Positions 18,793-29,527 are shown, numbered from the stretch's first letter. The stretch is DNA of 64,000 nt from Lysobacter prati (GCF_009765215.1 NZ_VLNV01000003.1:248001-312000), one strand, 5' to 3'. Notes: a model not told the origin generated them from the sequence alone. A program made the numbers and translations.

Positions 18793-18823
18793 AAAGAAAA
18801 CGGACCGCATCGCGGTCCGTTTT
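18793..18823 (-). terminator. Rho-independent terminator after the NatB-like gene
   Basis: AAAACGGACCGC and GCGGTCCGTTTT pair over 12 bases around ATC. On the minus strand the run continues as TTTTCTTTTG. It closes the hydrolase-natA-natB operon. Confidence 0.85.
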
Positions 18824-18842
18824 CCTTGCTCCGCGAGAAGGC

Positions 18843-20068
18843 TCAGCCAGAGATGGCCAGACGCTCCTGGTGATAACGCCGCACCGCAGCGAACCAGAGC
18901 AGTGCCGCAACGCCGAAGCCCGCCGCCAGGTAGATCGCCCACACCTGCGGGTCGATCGACTCACCGCGGATCACCTTCAGCAGCATCTGGTTCTGGGCGA
19001 GGAACGGCACCGCGAACTGCCACAGCTGCGTCTTGATCGGATTCACCGCCAAGGCAATCGTCGGGATCATCGGCAGCAGCATCAACCACGTCATGTGGCT
19101 CTGCGCCTCCTTCATGCTCTTGGCCGTCGCCGACAACAGCGTCAGCAACGTGGTGCCGATGAACAACATCGGCAACAGCACCAGCAGCATCTTGCCGATC
19201 GCGGCGAAGCTGACATCGAGCATCTTGCCCACGCTGGTGCCGACCTGCGCGCTGAACTTGAACGCGAGCAGCGTCAACAACAGCGATAGCAATCCAAGCG
19301 CACACGCCGCGGCGATCTTGCCACTGACGATCGCACCTCGACGGGCAGGCGTCGCCAGCAACGGCTCGAGTGACTGGCGCTCGCGCTCACCGGCAGTCGC
19401 ATCCATGATCAGGTAGGAACCGCCGAGGAACGACATCAGGATCAGCAGGTACGGCATGATCGACGACAGCACCAGGCCTCGCTTCGCATCCTCGGTGGCT
19501 AGATCGCGACTGCCGACGTTGAGTGCGCGCGTGATCGACGGATCGATGCCACGGGCGAGCAGGCGCAGCGCGCCGACCTGGTCGCCGTAAGCCGACAGCG
19601 CCGCGCGCAACCGCGCACCCGGTATGTCGCTGTCGCGACGCGTGCTGTCGCGAACGATCTCGACCAGTGCCGGCTGGCCGTCGTGCCAGTTGCGGGCGAA
19701 GCCGACACTGATGCGCATTGCGACGTCGATGTCCTGGCGCGCGATCGCCGCATCCAGATCGGCCGGTGCAGGTTTGGCCTCGATGCCCTGCGTGGCCAGG
19801 AACGCGACCAGGTTCGGTGCGCGCTCGATGCCCACCGTCGGCACCTCGAGCACCTTGTCGAGTTGCGTCTTGGCGCGGCTCTCGGCGAGCGTGCCGATGC
19901 CGATCATCAGCAGCGGGTACAGCAGCGGTCCCATCAGCAACGCGAGCGCCAATGTGCGACGGTCACGCGAGATGTCGCGAAGTTCCTTGCGCATCACCGA
20001 CCACAATGTGGCGATGCTGCTGCTGCGGGGGGCGCGCTTCTGGTCGGTGATGGCGGACTGAATCGGGC

Positions 20069-20072
<4 letters not shown>
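18843..20072 (-). CDS. NatB-like ABC-2 exporter permease
   Basis: This is a membrane subunit (409 aa) of an ABC-2 exporter resembling NatB of the Na+-extruding NatAB pair. One membrane segment lies near the start (LALALLMGPLLYPLLMIGIG). A large periplasmic domain of about 150 residues follows, then five or six C-terminal segments (for example LSSIMPYLLILMSFLGGSYL and ALGLLSLLLTLLAF). This one-plus-many layout is typical of NatB/YhfE permeases. Its start overlaps the stop of the ATPase gene by four bases (ATGA), so translation is coupled. The substrate is unproven. Confidence 0.8.
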
Positions 20073-20811
<739 letters not shown>

Positions 20812-20815
<4 letters not shown>

Positions 20816-22353
20816 GGTTCCCACCCATTGAAGCCGGTGAACGGCGGCACGTAGCCGATCGTGTCCAGGCACTTGGCATCGAGCTTTCGCGCGTCGGTCG
20901 ATTCGATGAACTGGCCGACCAGCTTGGGCAGGCAGCCGACGCCGCCGACGTTGTGGCCCTGTCCGCGCAGCACCAGATGACGACCGTTGGGCAGGCCCTT
21001 GAGCACCAGTTCGCCATAGGCAGGCGGCGTCACGGGGTCGATCTCGCCCGACAGGAGCAGCGCGGGGACGTTCGACTTCAGCGGCTCGTTGAAGCCGGCC
21101 GGTCGCGACCCGTGCGGCCAGCTCTTGCATGCGGCGAAGAACGCCGTTGCGACGTCGGCGCCGAGCACGGTCCCGGCATCGTCCGGGTCAGGCCGATAGC
21201 GATCGGCATCCTCGGCACAGATCACCGACCACTGCATGCTGCGCGACATCTGACCACCGACTTCGCGCGTCATCATCTGCGACAGCGCCATCAGCGGTGC
21301 ATAGCGACCGCGATCGGCCTCGTCGATCACCACCGGCAGCAGCGACGCCATCTGCGGCATGTACGAGAACAGGTGGGTCAGGCCGACCACGGTGTCGGCG
21401 GTGAGCGTGTCGCGCTTGACCTCGGCGCTGGCGGGATCGCGGTACTCGACCTCGACCGGTGCAGCGGCAAGCCGCGCCTTCAACGCGTGCAGCTGTGTGC
21501 GCAGGTCCTGCGGGAAACGCTTGCGGCAGCTCTCCAGCTTCTGGCATTGCGCGACCTGCAAGGCGAGCGCACGTTCGAAGGTGCGGGCGAACTCGCCGCC
21601 GACCACCAGCGAGTTGGGGGCGATGCCATCGAGCACGATCGAGCGAGTGTGTTGCGGAAAGCGCGCCGCATACTGCTGCGCCACGCGCGTGCCGTACGAC
21701 ACGCCCACCAGGTTGATCCGGTTGACGCCGAGTGCGGCACGCACCGCATCGAGATCGGCGATGGCGTGGGTGGTGGTGTAGAAGCGCGGGTCCGCCTTGC
21801 CGGCCAGGGCCTGCGCGCAGCGCCCGGCATAATCGGCGATGGCGTTGGCATCGGTCTCATCGGTATCCGGCAGCGCAAGCTCGCGACCGTTGCCGTCGCG
21901 GCAATCGAGCGGACTGAGCTTGCCGGTGCCACGCTGGTCGACCAGGATGATGTCGCGCTGCTTGCGCACATCGCGCAGCGCCATGTCGATCTGCGCGGCG
22001 TACTCGGTCGCGGCCTGGCCGGGGCCGCCGGCGAGGAAGAACACCGGGTCGCCGGTGCCGCCGGACTGGTCGCCGGCCGGAAGCCAAGCGATGTTGAGCG
22101 GAATGCGACGACCCTTGGGTTCGGCCGGATTCTCGGCAACTTCGAACTTGGCGCACTGCGCGTCGATGCTCGACGGCGACAGCGGCGCGGACAGCGTGCA
22201 CGGCTCGAACGCGATCGTGCCGAACATCCTCTTGCCGGCGTCCTTCGCCGATGCAGAGTCGGCGACCTGCGAACCGCAGCCCGACAACAGCAGACCCAAC
22301 GACAACAACGGAACCGCCGCTAGCGCGGCCGTCCTTCCCCTGATACTGCGCAT
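20812..22353 (-). CDS. Exported alpha/beta-hydrolase, TAP-like (lipoprotein)
   Basis: This is an alpha/beta-hydrolase (513 aa) of the prolyl/tripeptidyl aminopeptidase-like group. The ATG at 22353 follows a GAGAGGG ribosome site and gives a lipoprotein signal ending LLLSGC. The oxyanion region is FFLAGGPGQAATEYA, the nucleophile serine is in GVSYGTRVAQQYA, the acid is in SGEIDPVTPP and the histidine is in RGQGHNVGG. These last two lie in the C-terminal TAP-like domain. It probably trims short peptides from the N-terminus in the periplasm. It is the first gene of the operon with the NatAB-like exporter, an unusual coupling. Confidence 0.85.
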
Positions 22354-22445
22354 GATGACCCTCTCGTCCATAAGGCAAAGCGCCTTCAAGGATGCCAGAC
22401 GAGGGGCTCGGGAAGAATGTGACCGGGTGGGAGCAGCTTCAGCCA

Positions 22446-22471
22446 GCGCTGCCACCGCCAGCGGTGGCGCT
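22446..22471 (-). terminator. Hairpin at the end of fpr
   Basis: GCCACCGC (22451-22458) and GCGGTGGC (22461-22468) pair around CA, extended by outer AGCG/GCT bases that touch the fpr stop codon. There is no T-run, so it may be a REP-type element or a weak terminator. Confidence 0.5.
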
Positions 22472-23237
22472 ACTTGCTGCTGACGTACTTCTCGCGGCGG
22501 ATCTGCGGAATCGGCAGCCCATAGCCCTTGAGCGTCTCGAAGCAGGCATCGACCATGTTCGGGTTGCCGCACAGGTAGGCGATGTCGTCGCCGGCACTGG
22601 GCGCGAACTCGTCCAGGTACTGCTGCACGTAGCCGTGGCGGACGTCGGCATGCGCCTGCGCCGAACCCGGCTCGGGCAATTCGCGTGAGAAGCAGGGGAC
22701 AAAGCGGAAGTTCTGCGGATGCCGGGCGGCGAACTCGCGGAACTCGTCGCCGTAAAGCAGCTCCACCGGCGTACGCGCGCCGAACAGCAGCACGACCTGG
22801 ATGTCGCGCTCGCGGATCAGCGCATCGAGCTGCGGCAGCATGGCCCGGTACGGCGTCACGCCGGTGCCGGTGCCGATCAGCAGGTAACGCTTGTTGGCGT
22901 CGGCCGGCATCAGGCAGAAACGGCCGAATGGACCGCTGGCGTCGACCCGGCCGTTGCCCTCCAGACCCTCGAACAGCGCGGTCGCGGCGCCGCCGGCAAC
23001 ATAGCTGACGGCGATCTCGACCGCCTCGCCGGGCCCCAGGGCGTGGTCATGGATGGTCGCCAGCGAATAGCTGCGCTTGGTCGCGGTGCCGTCGGCGTAG
23101 GTGAAGTGGACCTGGATGAACTGGCCCGGGATGAAGTCCAGCGGCTGGCCATCGTCGCGGACGAAGGTGTAGTGGCCGACCGTGGGGGCCAGCATCCGGC
23201 GCGAAACGAGCTTGAGAGGGAAATGCTGGATGGCCAC
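22470..23237 (-). CDS. fpr: Ferredoxin-NADP(+) reductase
   Basis: This is a flavoprotein (255 aa) that moves electrons between NADPH and ferredoxin or flavodoxin, linked to oxidative-stress defence and iron-sulfur work. The FAD motif is TKRSYSLATIH, the NADPH motif is LLIGTGTGVTPYRAML and the C-terminal region contains YLCGNPNMVDACFE. It ends KYVSSK and lacks the aromatic C-terminal residue seen in some FNRs. I chose the GTG at 23237 (VAIQHFPLKLVSRRMLAP) because it matches the family N-terminus. The open frame further upstream reads through an unrelated region. Confidence 0.88.
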   Translation of the reverse strand: MAIQHFPLKLVSRRMLAPTVGHYTFVRDDGQPLDFIPGQFIQVHFTYADGTATKRSYSLATIHDHALGPGEAVEIAVSYVAGGAATALFEGLEGNGRVDASGPFGRFCLMPADANKRYLLIGTGTGVTPYRAMLPQLDALIRERDIQVVLLFGARTPVELLYGDEFREFAARHPQNFRFVPCFSRELPEPGSAQAHADVRHGYVQQYLDEFAPSAGDDIAYLCGNPNMVDACFETLKGYGLPIPQIRREKYVSSK

Positions 23238-23356
23238 GACAATACCGGTGGAAGTTGCAACAGACTGTAGCCGGAGCGCCGGCACGAGGCCGCCTATACT
23301 ACCGGTTATCGCCGCGCGGCTCGCCGCGAAGGCGCGCTCCACAACAGGCCTCCCAG

Positions 23357-24379
23357 ATGACCCCGGCTTCGAACCTTTCCACCGCGGCAGCCGCCGCGTC
23401 CGCGGCACCCAACTCCGCCACCGCTCCCGCACTGTCCGTGCGCGACCTGCGAAAGACCTACGACAACCGCGTCGAGGCCCTCAAGGGCGTCTCCATGGAC
23501 GTCATGCCCGGCGACTTCTTCGCCCTGCTTGGCCCCAATGGCGCCGGCAAGAGCACCCTGATCGGCATCGTCAGCTCGCTGGTCAACCTCAGCGCCGGTT
23601 CGGTGTCGATCTTCGGCGTCGACCTGGCGCGCCAGCGCGACTCGGCCATGCGCCTGATCGGACTGGTGCCGCAGGAGCTGAACTTCAACATGTTCGAGAA
23701 GCCCCTCGACATCCTGGTCAACTACGCCGGCTTCTACGGTGTGCCGCGCGAGGAGGCGCTGGTCCGCGCCGAGGTTGAGCTCAAGCGCGCGCACCTGTGG
23801 GACAAGGCCAACATGATGAGCCGCACGCTGTCGGGCGGCATGAAGCGCCGGCTGATGATCGCGCGGGCGATGATGACCCGGCCGCGGCTGCTGATCCTCG
23901 ACGAACCCACCGCCGGTGTCGACATCGAGATCCGCCGCGGCATGTGGAAGACGCTCAAGGAGATCAACGCCGCCGGCACCACGATCATCCTGACCACGCA
24001 TTATCTGGAAGAGGCCGAGAGCCTTTGCCGCAACCTGGCCATCATCGACCGCGGCCGCATCGTCGAGCAGGGTCCGATGAAGGCGCTGCTGGCCAAGCTC
24101 GACGTCGAGGGCTTCCTGCTGGACATCGACGGCCAGCTGCCGGCGACGTTGCCGCTGATCGAAGGCACGACGCTGCTGGCCGCCGACGACCACACGCTGG
24201 ATATCGAAATGCCGCGCGCGATGGACCTCAACCGCGTGTTCGCCGTGCTGGGCGATGCCGGGATCCGGGTGCGCTCGATGCGCACCAAGTCCAACCGCCT
24301 GGAGGAACTGTTCGTCCGCCTCACTGGCGAGAACGCCCAGGACAGCACCGCGCAGGCGCCGCCGGAACAGGTCGCTTGA
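23357..24379 (+). CDS. ABC-2 exporter ATPase (YadG/CcmA type)
   Basis: This is an ATPase subunit (340 aa) of an ABC exporter. After an Ala/Ser-rich leader of about 30 residues comes the nucleotide-binding domain: Walker A LLGPNGAGKSTLIGIV, the Q-loop LVPQELNFNMFEKPL, signature LSGGMKRRLMIARAMM and Walker B LLILDEPTAGVDIEIR, with the switch in TIILTTHYLEEAE. A C-terminal extension of about 90 residues resembles the regulatory end of drug-export ATPases. The ATG at 23357 follows a plausible start. Its permease partner begins 53 bases downstream. The substrate is unknown. Confidence 0.88.
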   Translation: MTPASNLSTAAAAASAAPNSATAPALSVRDLRKTYDNRVEALKGVSMDVMPGDFFALLGPNGAGKSTLIGIVSSLVNLSAGSVSIFGVDLARQRDSAMRLIGLVPQELNFNMFEKPLDILVNYAGFYGVPREEALVRAEVELKRAHLWDKANMMSRTLSGGMKRRLMIARAMMTRPRLLILDEPTAGVDIEIRRGMWKTLKEINAAGTTIILTTHYLEEAESLCRNLAIIDRGRIVEQGPMKALLAKLDVEGFLLDIDGQLPATLPLIEGTTLLAADDHTLDIEMPRAMDLNRVFAVLGDAGIRVRSMRTKSNRLEELFVRLTGENAQDSTAQAPPEQVA

Positions 24380-24431
24380 CGATTGTTTGCTCTGCCTTGA
24401 GCACACACCACAACGCATTGCAGGACCAAGC

Positions 24432-25232
24432 ATGAACACCGCCGTCGCCAAGGAACTCACCGACCACCAGCGCAACCTGGTGGCGCTGGGCACGATTGTT
24501 CGTCGCGAGATCAACCGCATCCTGCGCATCTGGGGCCAGACCCTGGTGCCGCCGGCGATCACCATGTCCCTGTACTTCCTGATCTTCGGCGGCCTGATCG
24601 GTTCGCGCGTGGGCGAGATGGACGGAATCAGGTACATGGACTTCATCGTCCCCGGCCTGGTGATGATGAGCGTGATCCAGAACAGCTACGGCAACATCTC
24701 GTCCTCGTTCTTCGGCGCCAAGTTCGGCCGCCATGTCGAGGAGCTGCTGGTCAGCCCGATGCCGAACTGGGTGATCCTCGGCGGTTACGTTGCCGGTGCG
24801 GTGTTGCGCGGCCTCATGGTCGGCGCGATCGTGCTGGTGATTGCGATGTTCTTCACCAGGGTGCGCATCCCGCATCCGCTGATCACCTTCGCCACCGTCC
24901 TGCTGGGCGCGACGATCTTCTCGCTGGCCGGTTTCGTCAACGCGGTGTATGCCAAGAAGTTCGACGACATCGCGATCGTGCCGACCTTCATCCTGACCCC
25001 GCTGACTTACCTCGGCGGCGTGTTCTATTCGGTCAAGCTGCTGCCGCCGTGGGCCGAGGCGATGACCCATGCCAACCCGATCTTCTACATGGTCAACGCG
25101 TTCCGCTACGGCCTGCTCGGAGTCAGCGACGTGCCGATGTGGGTGGCCTTCACGCTGATGCTGGCATTCGTGGCGGCGCTCGGGTCGCTCGGCCTGTGGC
25201 TGCTCAAGCGCGGTGTCGGCCTGCGTAGCTGA
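24432..25232 (+). CDS. ABC-2 exporter permease (YadH type)
   Basis: This is the permease (266 aa) partner of the preceding ATPase. It has six membrane segments of the ABC-2 family, including ITMSLYFLIFGGLIG, FIVPGLVMMSVIQNSYGNIS and the ABC-2 motif region PLTYLGGVFYSVKLLPPWAE followed by NPIFYMVNAFRYGLLG. The length is the family norm. The pair resembles E. coli YadG-YadH, whose substrate is not established. Drug, lipid or polysaccharide export are all possible. Confidence 0.88.
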   Translation: MNTAVAKELTDHQRNLVALGTIVRREINRILRIWGQTLVPPAITMSLYFLIFGGLIGSRVGEMDGIRYMDFIVPGLVMMSVIQNSYGNISSSFFGAKFGRHVEELLVSPMPNWVILGGYVAGAVLRGLMVGAIVLVIAMFFTRVRIPHPLITFATVLLGATIFSLAGFVNAVYAKKFDDIAIVPTFILTPLTYLGGVFYSVKLLPPWAEAMTHANPIFYMVNAFRYGLLGVSDVPMWVAFTLMLAFVAALGSLGLWLLKRGVGLRS

Positions 25233-25242
25233 GGGTTATTCA

Positions 25243-26175
25243 ATGCGCGTCCTGGTTCTCGGCGCCGGCGGAACCGGCGGCTACTTCGGTGGGCGCCTGG
25301 CGCAATCGGGCGCGGACATCACCTTCCTGGTGCGGCCGGCGCGCGCAGCGCAACTGCACGCGAACGGTCTGGCGTTGCGCAGTCCGCTCGGCGATGCCGA
25401 CATCGCCGTCGCCCATGTCACCGCCGATGCGCTACCGGCGCTGGCGCATGACCGTCCGTTCGACCTGGTGCTGCTGAGCTGCAAGGCCTACGACCTGGAC
25501 AGCGCGATGTCGTCGGCGACGCCGGCCATCGCAGCCGACACCGCGGTCCTGCCGATCCTCAACGGCCTGGCTCACTACCCGCTGCTCGACGCCAGGTTCG
25601 GCGCGCAGCGTGTGCTCGGTGGCCTGTGTTTCATCAGCGCAATGAAGGGTCCCAACGGGGAAGTGCTGCATCTCGGTCGCCCGGCTTCGATCACGTTCGG
25701 CGAGCGCAATGGCGATCCCGACAGCGAGCGCACGGCTGCCTTTGCCCGTCTGTGCACGAATGCCGGCATCGACCACGTGCGCTCGCAGCGCATCGCCACC
25801 GACCAGTGGGCCAAGTACACGTTCCTGTCGACGCTGGCAGCGGCTACGTGCCTGATGCGCGCTCCTGTTGGCGGCATCGTCGCCGGTGAAGGCGGAGACG
25901 CCTTCATGCGCGCGCTCTACGACGAATGCCTCGCCGTAGCCAGCGCCGAAGGAGAGCCGATCGCCGAATCAGCGCAACGAGCTGCGCTGACGACGCTGAC
26001 CCAGGCCGACTCGCCATTGAAGGCCTCGATGTTGCGCGACCTGGAAGCGGGTCAACCCGTGGAGGCCATGCAGATCGTCGGTGACATGCTGCACCGCGCG
26101 CGCGCGGGCGGACAGTCGGCGCCGTTGCTGGCTGCGGCGTGGTGCCATCTGCAGGCGTACGAAGCAGGGCGCTAG
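25243..26175 (+). CDS. panE: 2-dehydropantoate 2-reductase (ApbA/PanE family)
   Basis: This is a ketopantoate reductase-type enzyme (310 aa), which reduces 2-dehydropantoate with NADPH in pantothenate and coenzyme A synthesis. The dinucleotide-binding start is MRVLVLGAGGTGGYFGGRLA. Conserved parts are the segment DLVLLSCKAYDLDSA, the catalytic lysine region TDQWAKYTFLSTLAA, and the ending SPLKASMLRDLEAGQPVE. It begins 10 bases after the permease gene. ApbA paralogues of unknown substrate exist, so the exact substrate is inferred. Its stop shares the four-base CTAG with the convergent gene. Confidence 0.85.
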   Translation: MRVLVLGAGGTGGYFGGRLAQSGADITFLVRPARAAQLHANGLALRSPLGDADIAVAHVTADALPALAHDRPFDLVLLSCKAYDLDSAMSSATPAIAADTAVLPILNGLAHYPLLDARFGAQRVLGGLCFISAMKGPNGEVLHLGRPASITFGERNGDPDSERTAAFARLCTNAGIDHVRSQRIATDQWAKYTFLSTLAAATCLMRAPVGGIVAGEGGDAFMRALYDECLAVASAEGEPIAESAQRAALTTLTQADSPLKASMLRDLEAGQPVEAMQIVGDMLHRARAGGQSAPLLAAAWCHLQAYEAGR

Positions 26176-28142
26176 TCGCAGGCCACTCCGTCACCGTCTG
26201 CATGGCACACATCCGGCCAACCATGCTCGCGCCAGTACGCGGCCATTCCGCTGCGCTGCAGGTAGTGCTGGAACGCCGGGTCCTGGCGCAAGGCCCGCGA
26301 TTCGGGTTGCCAGAACACCCACTGATACGAGGCGTACCCGGACTGCTGCACGCGATTGAGGCCATCGATGTCGCGCGCGTAATCGCGCACCGGCAACAGC
26401 AGCCGGGTGAAGTCGTACGGGACCTGGCCGTACAGCGGATGCCGTTCGGATAGTTCGATCACGGGCGGCACGGTTGGCCATAACGTCGGGTCACGCAATG
26501 CGGCCACGGCGGCCAGTTCCGAGGCGCGCCAGGGCAGGTCGGCGGGCAGCGCTTCGACCAGTTGTTGCGCGGTGCTGTAGTCGCGCCGCCATATCGCATT
26601 GAAGAACGTCGCGGTCGCGGCGCGATCGGGTGGGGCCAGTGCGAGGTGCTCGCGCGCCTCGTCGTGTCGGCCGAGGGTGTCGAGCAATCGGCCGCGCCAG
26701 AAATGCAGGTCCTGGTCGAAAGGTGCGAGCTTCAGGGCTTCGTCGGTCTCGCGCAGGGCCTGCTGGACGTACCCGAGCGTGGCCAGGCGGTAGGCGTACC
26801 AGCCGCGGCACCACGTATCGGACGGTGCCAGCCTGATCGCGAGCTGCGACAGCCGCATGCACTCGCTCCACTGTTGTGCCCGACATGCCTTTGCCGCGAT
26901 GACGGTGTGCGCTTCGGGTTGCTGCGGGTCAAGTTGCAGTGCCCTTGCCGCAACCTGTTCCGCCTCGGCCCGAAGCTCGTCGCGGCCGGGTCGCGCCGAC
27001 ATCGAGCGCGCCCACAGGATCACGGCCAGCCCGCCCTGCGCCCGGGCATAGTCGGGGTGCTCGAGTGTCAGCGCGCGAAGCGCGGCTTCCGATGCCTCGG
27101 CGCGATCCTCGCCGACGCGCGGCGATGCGTTACGCGCCAGCAGGTAGCGGCGGTACAGCGCGGGATCCTCGCCGGCCAGCGACGATGTCGCCGACAGTCC
27201 CAGCTGGAGTTCCAGCGCGTTGGCGATCGCATAGGCGATGCTGCGCTGGACGACGAAGATGTCGCGGAACTCGCGGTCGAAGCTCTGCGACCAGAGGGTC
27301 CGATTGCCGCTGGCCTCGATCAGATGCAGGCTGATGCGCAGGCGTTCGCCATCCTGGCGCACGCTGCCTTCGAGCAGATGCGTCGCCTGCAGTTTCCTGG
27401 CGACCTCGGTCATCGGCAATGCGCCATCGCGGAACTTGAACGAAGCGGTGTGCGAGATCACCCGCAAGCCGTCGATGTGGGCCAGCAGCCCGATCATCTC
27501 CTCACTCAGGCCATCGGCGAAGGCCTGGCCGCGGGGATCCTCGCCGACCGCGCGCATCGGCAGCACCGCCAGCACCGGCGATGCCACTGTGGTGCCCGTG
27601 CCCGTGCCCGTGCCCATCGGCCGCGGCCACAGCCACACGGCCAGGGCCACCGCGACGAGCGCGATCGCCGCGACGGCATACCGGAGCCAAGGTCGTCGCC
27701 AGGACCTCTCGCGGGGTGGTGCCTGTGTCGGCGCCACTGGCGTGGCGACCGGGTCATCGTCGACGGCGTCCGCCGCGACTTCCACCGCCTGAACCGGCAC
27801 TTCCGCTTCGCCACTCGCCTCCTGCGCCGGCAGGTCGAAGCGATAGCCATAGCCGTGCACCGTGTGCAGATAGCGCGAGCTGTGGGCGTCCTCGCCCAGC
27901 GCGTGCCGGACCAGGGTGATCACGCGGTTGAGCACGCCCGGAGTGACGTGGCGATGGCCCCAGACCGCGTCGAGGATCTCGTCGCGGGAGAACACCTGGC
28001 CCGGCGAGCCGGCCAGCAACTCCAGCACGGCGAAAGCCTTGGGCTCCAGCGACTGCGGCTGCCCTGCGCGCAGCAGGCGTCTGCCCGGCAGGTCCAGGAC
28101 GATTTCATCGAAGCGGAGCACGGGCGGAACAGGGCGGGTCAT
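26172..28142 (-). CDS. CadC-like membrane regulator: winged helix, TM, TPR
   Basis: This is a 656-aa regulator. An OmpR-type winged-helix DNA-binding domain (about 8-105; ARRAGQ-like turn, then VLELLAGSPGQVFSRDEIL and VITLVRHALGED) is followed by a linker. One membrane segment comes next (YAVAAIALVAVALAVWLW). Then comes a domain with FADGLSEEMIGLLAHIDGLR, seen in CadC/ToxR-like and adenylate-cyclase-like proteins, and TPR-type helices. DNA binding in the cytoplasm would be controlled by a periplasmic sensor. The target is unknown. The start MTRPVPPVLRFDEIVLDL was chosen over a longer frame. Confidence 0.82.
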   Translation of the reverse strand: MTRPVPPVLRFDEIVLDLPGRRLLRAGQPQSLEPKAFAVLELLAGSPGQVFSRDEILDAVWGHRHVTPGVLNRVITLVRHALGEDAHSSRYLHTVHGYGYRFDLPAQEASGEAEVPVQAVEVAADAVDDDPVATPVAPTQAPPRERSWRRPWLRYAVAAIALVAVALAVWLWPRPMGTGTGTGTTVASPVLAVLPMRAVGEDPRGQAFADGLSEEMIGLLAHIDGLRVISHTASFKFRDGALPMTEVARKLQATHLLEGSVRQDGERLRISLHLIEASGNRTLWSQSFDREFRDIFVVQRSIAYAIANALELQLGLSATSSLAGEDPALYRRYLLARNASPRVGEDRAEASEAALRALTLEHPDYARAQGGLAVILWARSMSARPGRDELRAEAEQVAARALQLDPQQPEAHTVIAAKACRAQQWSECMRLSQLAIRLAPSDTWCRGWYAYRLATLGYVQQALRETDEALKLAPFDQDLHFWRGRLLDTLGRHDEAREHLALAPPDRAATATFFNAIWRRDYSTAQQLVEALPADLPWRASELAAVAALRDPTLWPTVPPVIELSERHPLYGQVPYDFTRLLLPVRDYARDIDGLNRVQQSGYASYQWVFWQPESRALRQDPAFQHYLQRSGMAAYWREHGWPDVCHADGDGVACD

Positions 28143-28330
28143 CGCGGCACGTGGAAAACACCCAGTTACGGATACGCGGGCCGGCGCAGCACACGGCCTA
28201 AGCATTCCCCAAGGTTCGGGGGCGGACCATGCACAAGCCTGCTCGGGCCCTCACGTCGGCCTCAAGACCTGCCGCCGCCGCAGCGCGAGGCTGGCCACGC
28301 CGAATCCACCGGCGTCCCCGGGAGCTTCCC

Positions 28331-28621
28331 ATGAACGCACAACTCGCCCTGTTCGCACTCGCACTGGTCGCCGCCAACGCCGTGGCCGCCGGCCCCCAGG
28401 ACGACGCCCTGGCGCCAACGATCAGGATCGACTGCCAGCGCCCGCAGCTGCCCAGCCAGCAGGCCGTGGCCCGCCTCACCGAAGTCGACAACTTCGGCCA
28501 GGCCTACGCCATGCGGACGCGGTTGATGGCCGACGCCCGTCGCGCCTGCCTGCGCAATCCCGGTGTCGACCAGGTGGACATGACCAGGCCGCAGCCGTCC
28601 AGGTGGCTGGCCGAGCGCTGA
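28331..28621 (+). CDS. Small exported protein of unknown function
   Basis: This gene encodes 96 aa with a signal peptide (MNAQLALFALALVAANAVAA) and a mature part of about 76 residues with two cysteines (IDCQRPQLP and ARRACLRNP). It ends with a basic, Pro/Arg-rich tail. I do not recognise the family. It is divergent from the CadC-like regulator and convergent with tatD. The cysteines could form a periplasmic disulfide. Confidence 0.6.
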   Translation: MNAQLALFALALVAANAVAAGPQDDALAPTIRIDCQRPQLPSQQAVARLTEVDNFGQAYAMRTRLMADARRACLRNPGVDQVDMTRPQPSRWLAER

Positions 28622-28639
28622 GGCGGCCGAGCCCGGAAA

Positions 28640-29431
28640 TCAGCCCGGCAGGCGGAAGAACGCACGCGCCGTGGCGGTGCTGTTGGCCGCGGCCGTGGCC
28701 ACGTCCTCGCCGCGGTCGCGGGCCAGCTCTTCGACGATATGGGCCAGGTACATCGGCTCGTTGCGGCGGTGCGGCGGCGCCGGCCGGATCGTGCGCGGCA
28801 GCAGGTAGGGCGCGTCGGTCTCGATCATCAGGCGGTTGGCCGGGATCGACTTCACCAGCTCGCGCAGGTGCTGGCCGCGGCGCTCGTCGCAGAGCCAGCC
28901 GGTGATGCCGATGTGCCAGTCGCGGTCGAGGTAGTCGAACAGCTCTTCGCGCGTGCCGGTGAAGCAATGCACGACCGCCGGGCCTAGGCGGCCGTCGAAG
29001 TTGTTCATCATCGCCATGAAGTCGGCGTGGGCATCGCGCTGGTGCAGGAACAGCGGTTTGGCGGTGTCTACCGCTATCTGCAGCTGCTGCTCGAAGGCGC
29101 GCCGCTGCGAAGGCCGCGGCGAGAAATCGCGGAAGTAGTCGAGCCCGCATTCGCCGACGGCAACCACTTCGGCGTGCGTGTGCAGCTCACGCAGCTCGGC
29201 GTCGCACTCGGCGGTGTACTCGCTGGCATGGTGTGGGTGCACGCCAGCGGTGGCGAACAGCACGCCCGGATGCTGCTTCGCCAGCTTCAGCGCCAGCGGC
29301 GAATGCTCGCGGCTGGCACCGGTGATCACCATCTGCGCCACCCCGGACTCGCGCGCACGGGCGAGCACGGCATCGCGGTCGTGGTCGAACGAGTCGTGGG
29401 TGAGGTTGGCGCCGATGTCGACCAGTTGCAT
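28640..29431 (-). CDS. tatD: TatD-family metal-dependent DNase
   Basis: TatD (263 aa) is a TIM-barrel metal-dependent hydrolase with 3'-5' exonuclease and DNA-repair activity. The start is MQLVDIGANLTHDSFDHDRD. Metal-site motifs include GVHPHHASEY, VAVGECGLDYFRDF, LFLHQRDAHADF and VVHCFTGTREEL, and near the end LMIETDAPYLLPRTI. The N-terminal metal motif is GANLTH rather than the DSHCH of YcfH/YjjV, as in TatD proper. It is divergent from hrpB. Confidence 0.93.
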   Translation of the reverse strand: MQLVDIGANLTHDSFDHDRDAVLARARESGVAQMVITGASREHSPLALKLAKQHPGVLFATAGVHPHHASEYTAECDAELRELHTHAEVVAVGECGLDYFRDFSPRPSQRRAFEQQLQIAVDTAKPLFLHQRDAHADFMAMMNNFDGRLGPAVVHCFTGTREELFDYLDRDWHIGITGWLCDERRGQHLRELVKSIPANRLMIETDAPYLLPRTIRPAPPHRRNEPMYLAHIVEELARDRGEDVATAAANSTATARAFFRLPG

Positions 29432-29527
29432 GTCTGAAGGGGCATTGCGGGGCGGGGCAGTTTAGCAACTGTGTCCTTGCGTACCGATTTCGACCTGCAT
29501 GAAGCGCCCGCGCCTTATCCTTGCCAG

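Noticed and set aside
18297-19289. Open frame running from the TonB-like gene through the copy B repeat
   Set aside because: It reads through a terminator, the folded repeat and part of natB on the wrong strand. The peptide from the repeat (GIAPPLRRTSCPKAGRGPSM) also appears at the other copies because the DNA repeats, not because a protein is conserved.
29471-29527. Upstream GTG as the hrpB start
   Set aside because: It is possible, but the extra 19 residues are not like HrpB N-termini and lack a good ribosome site. I kept the GTG at 29528 with lower certainty.
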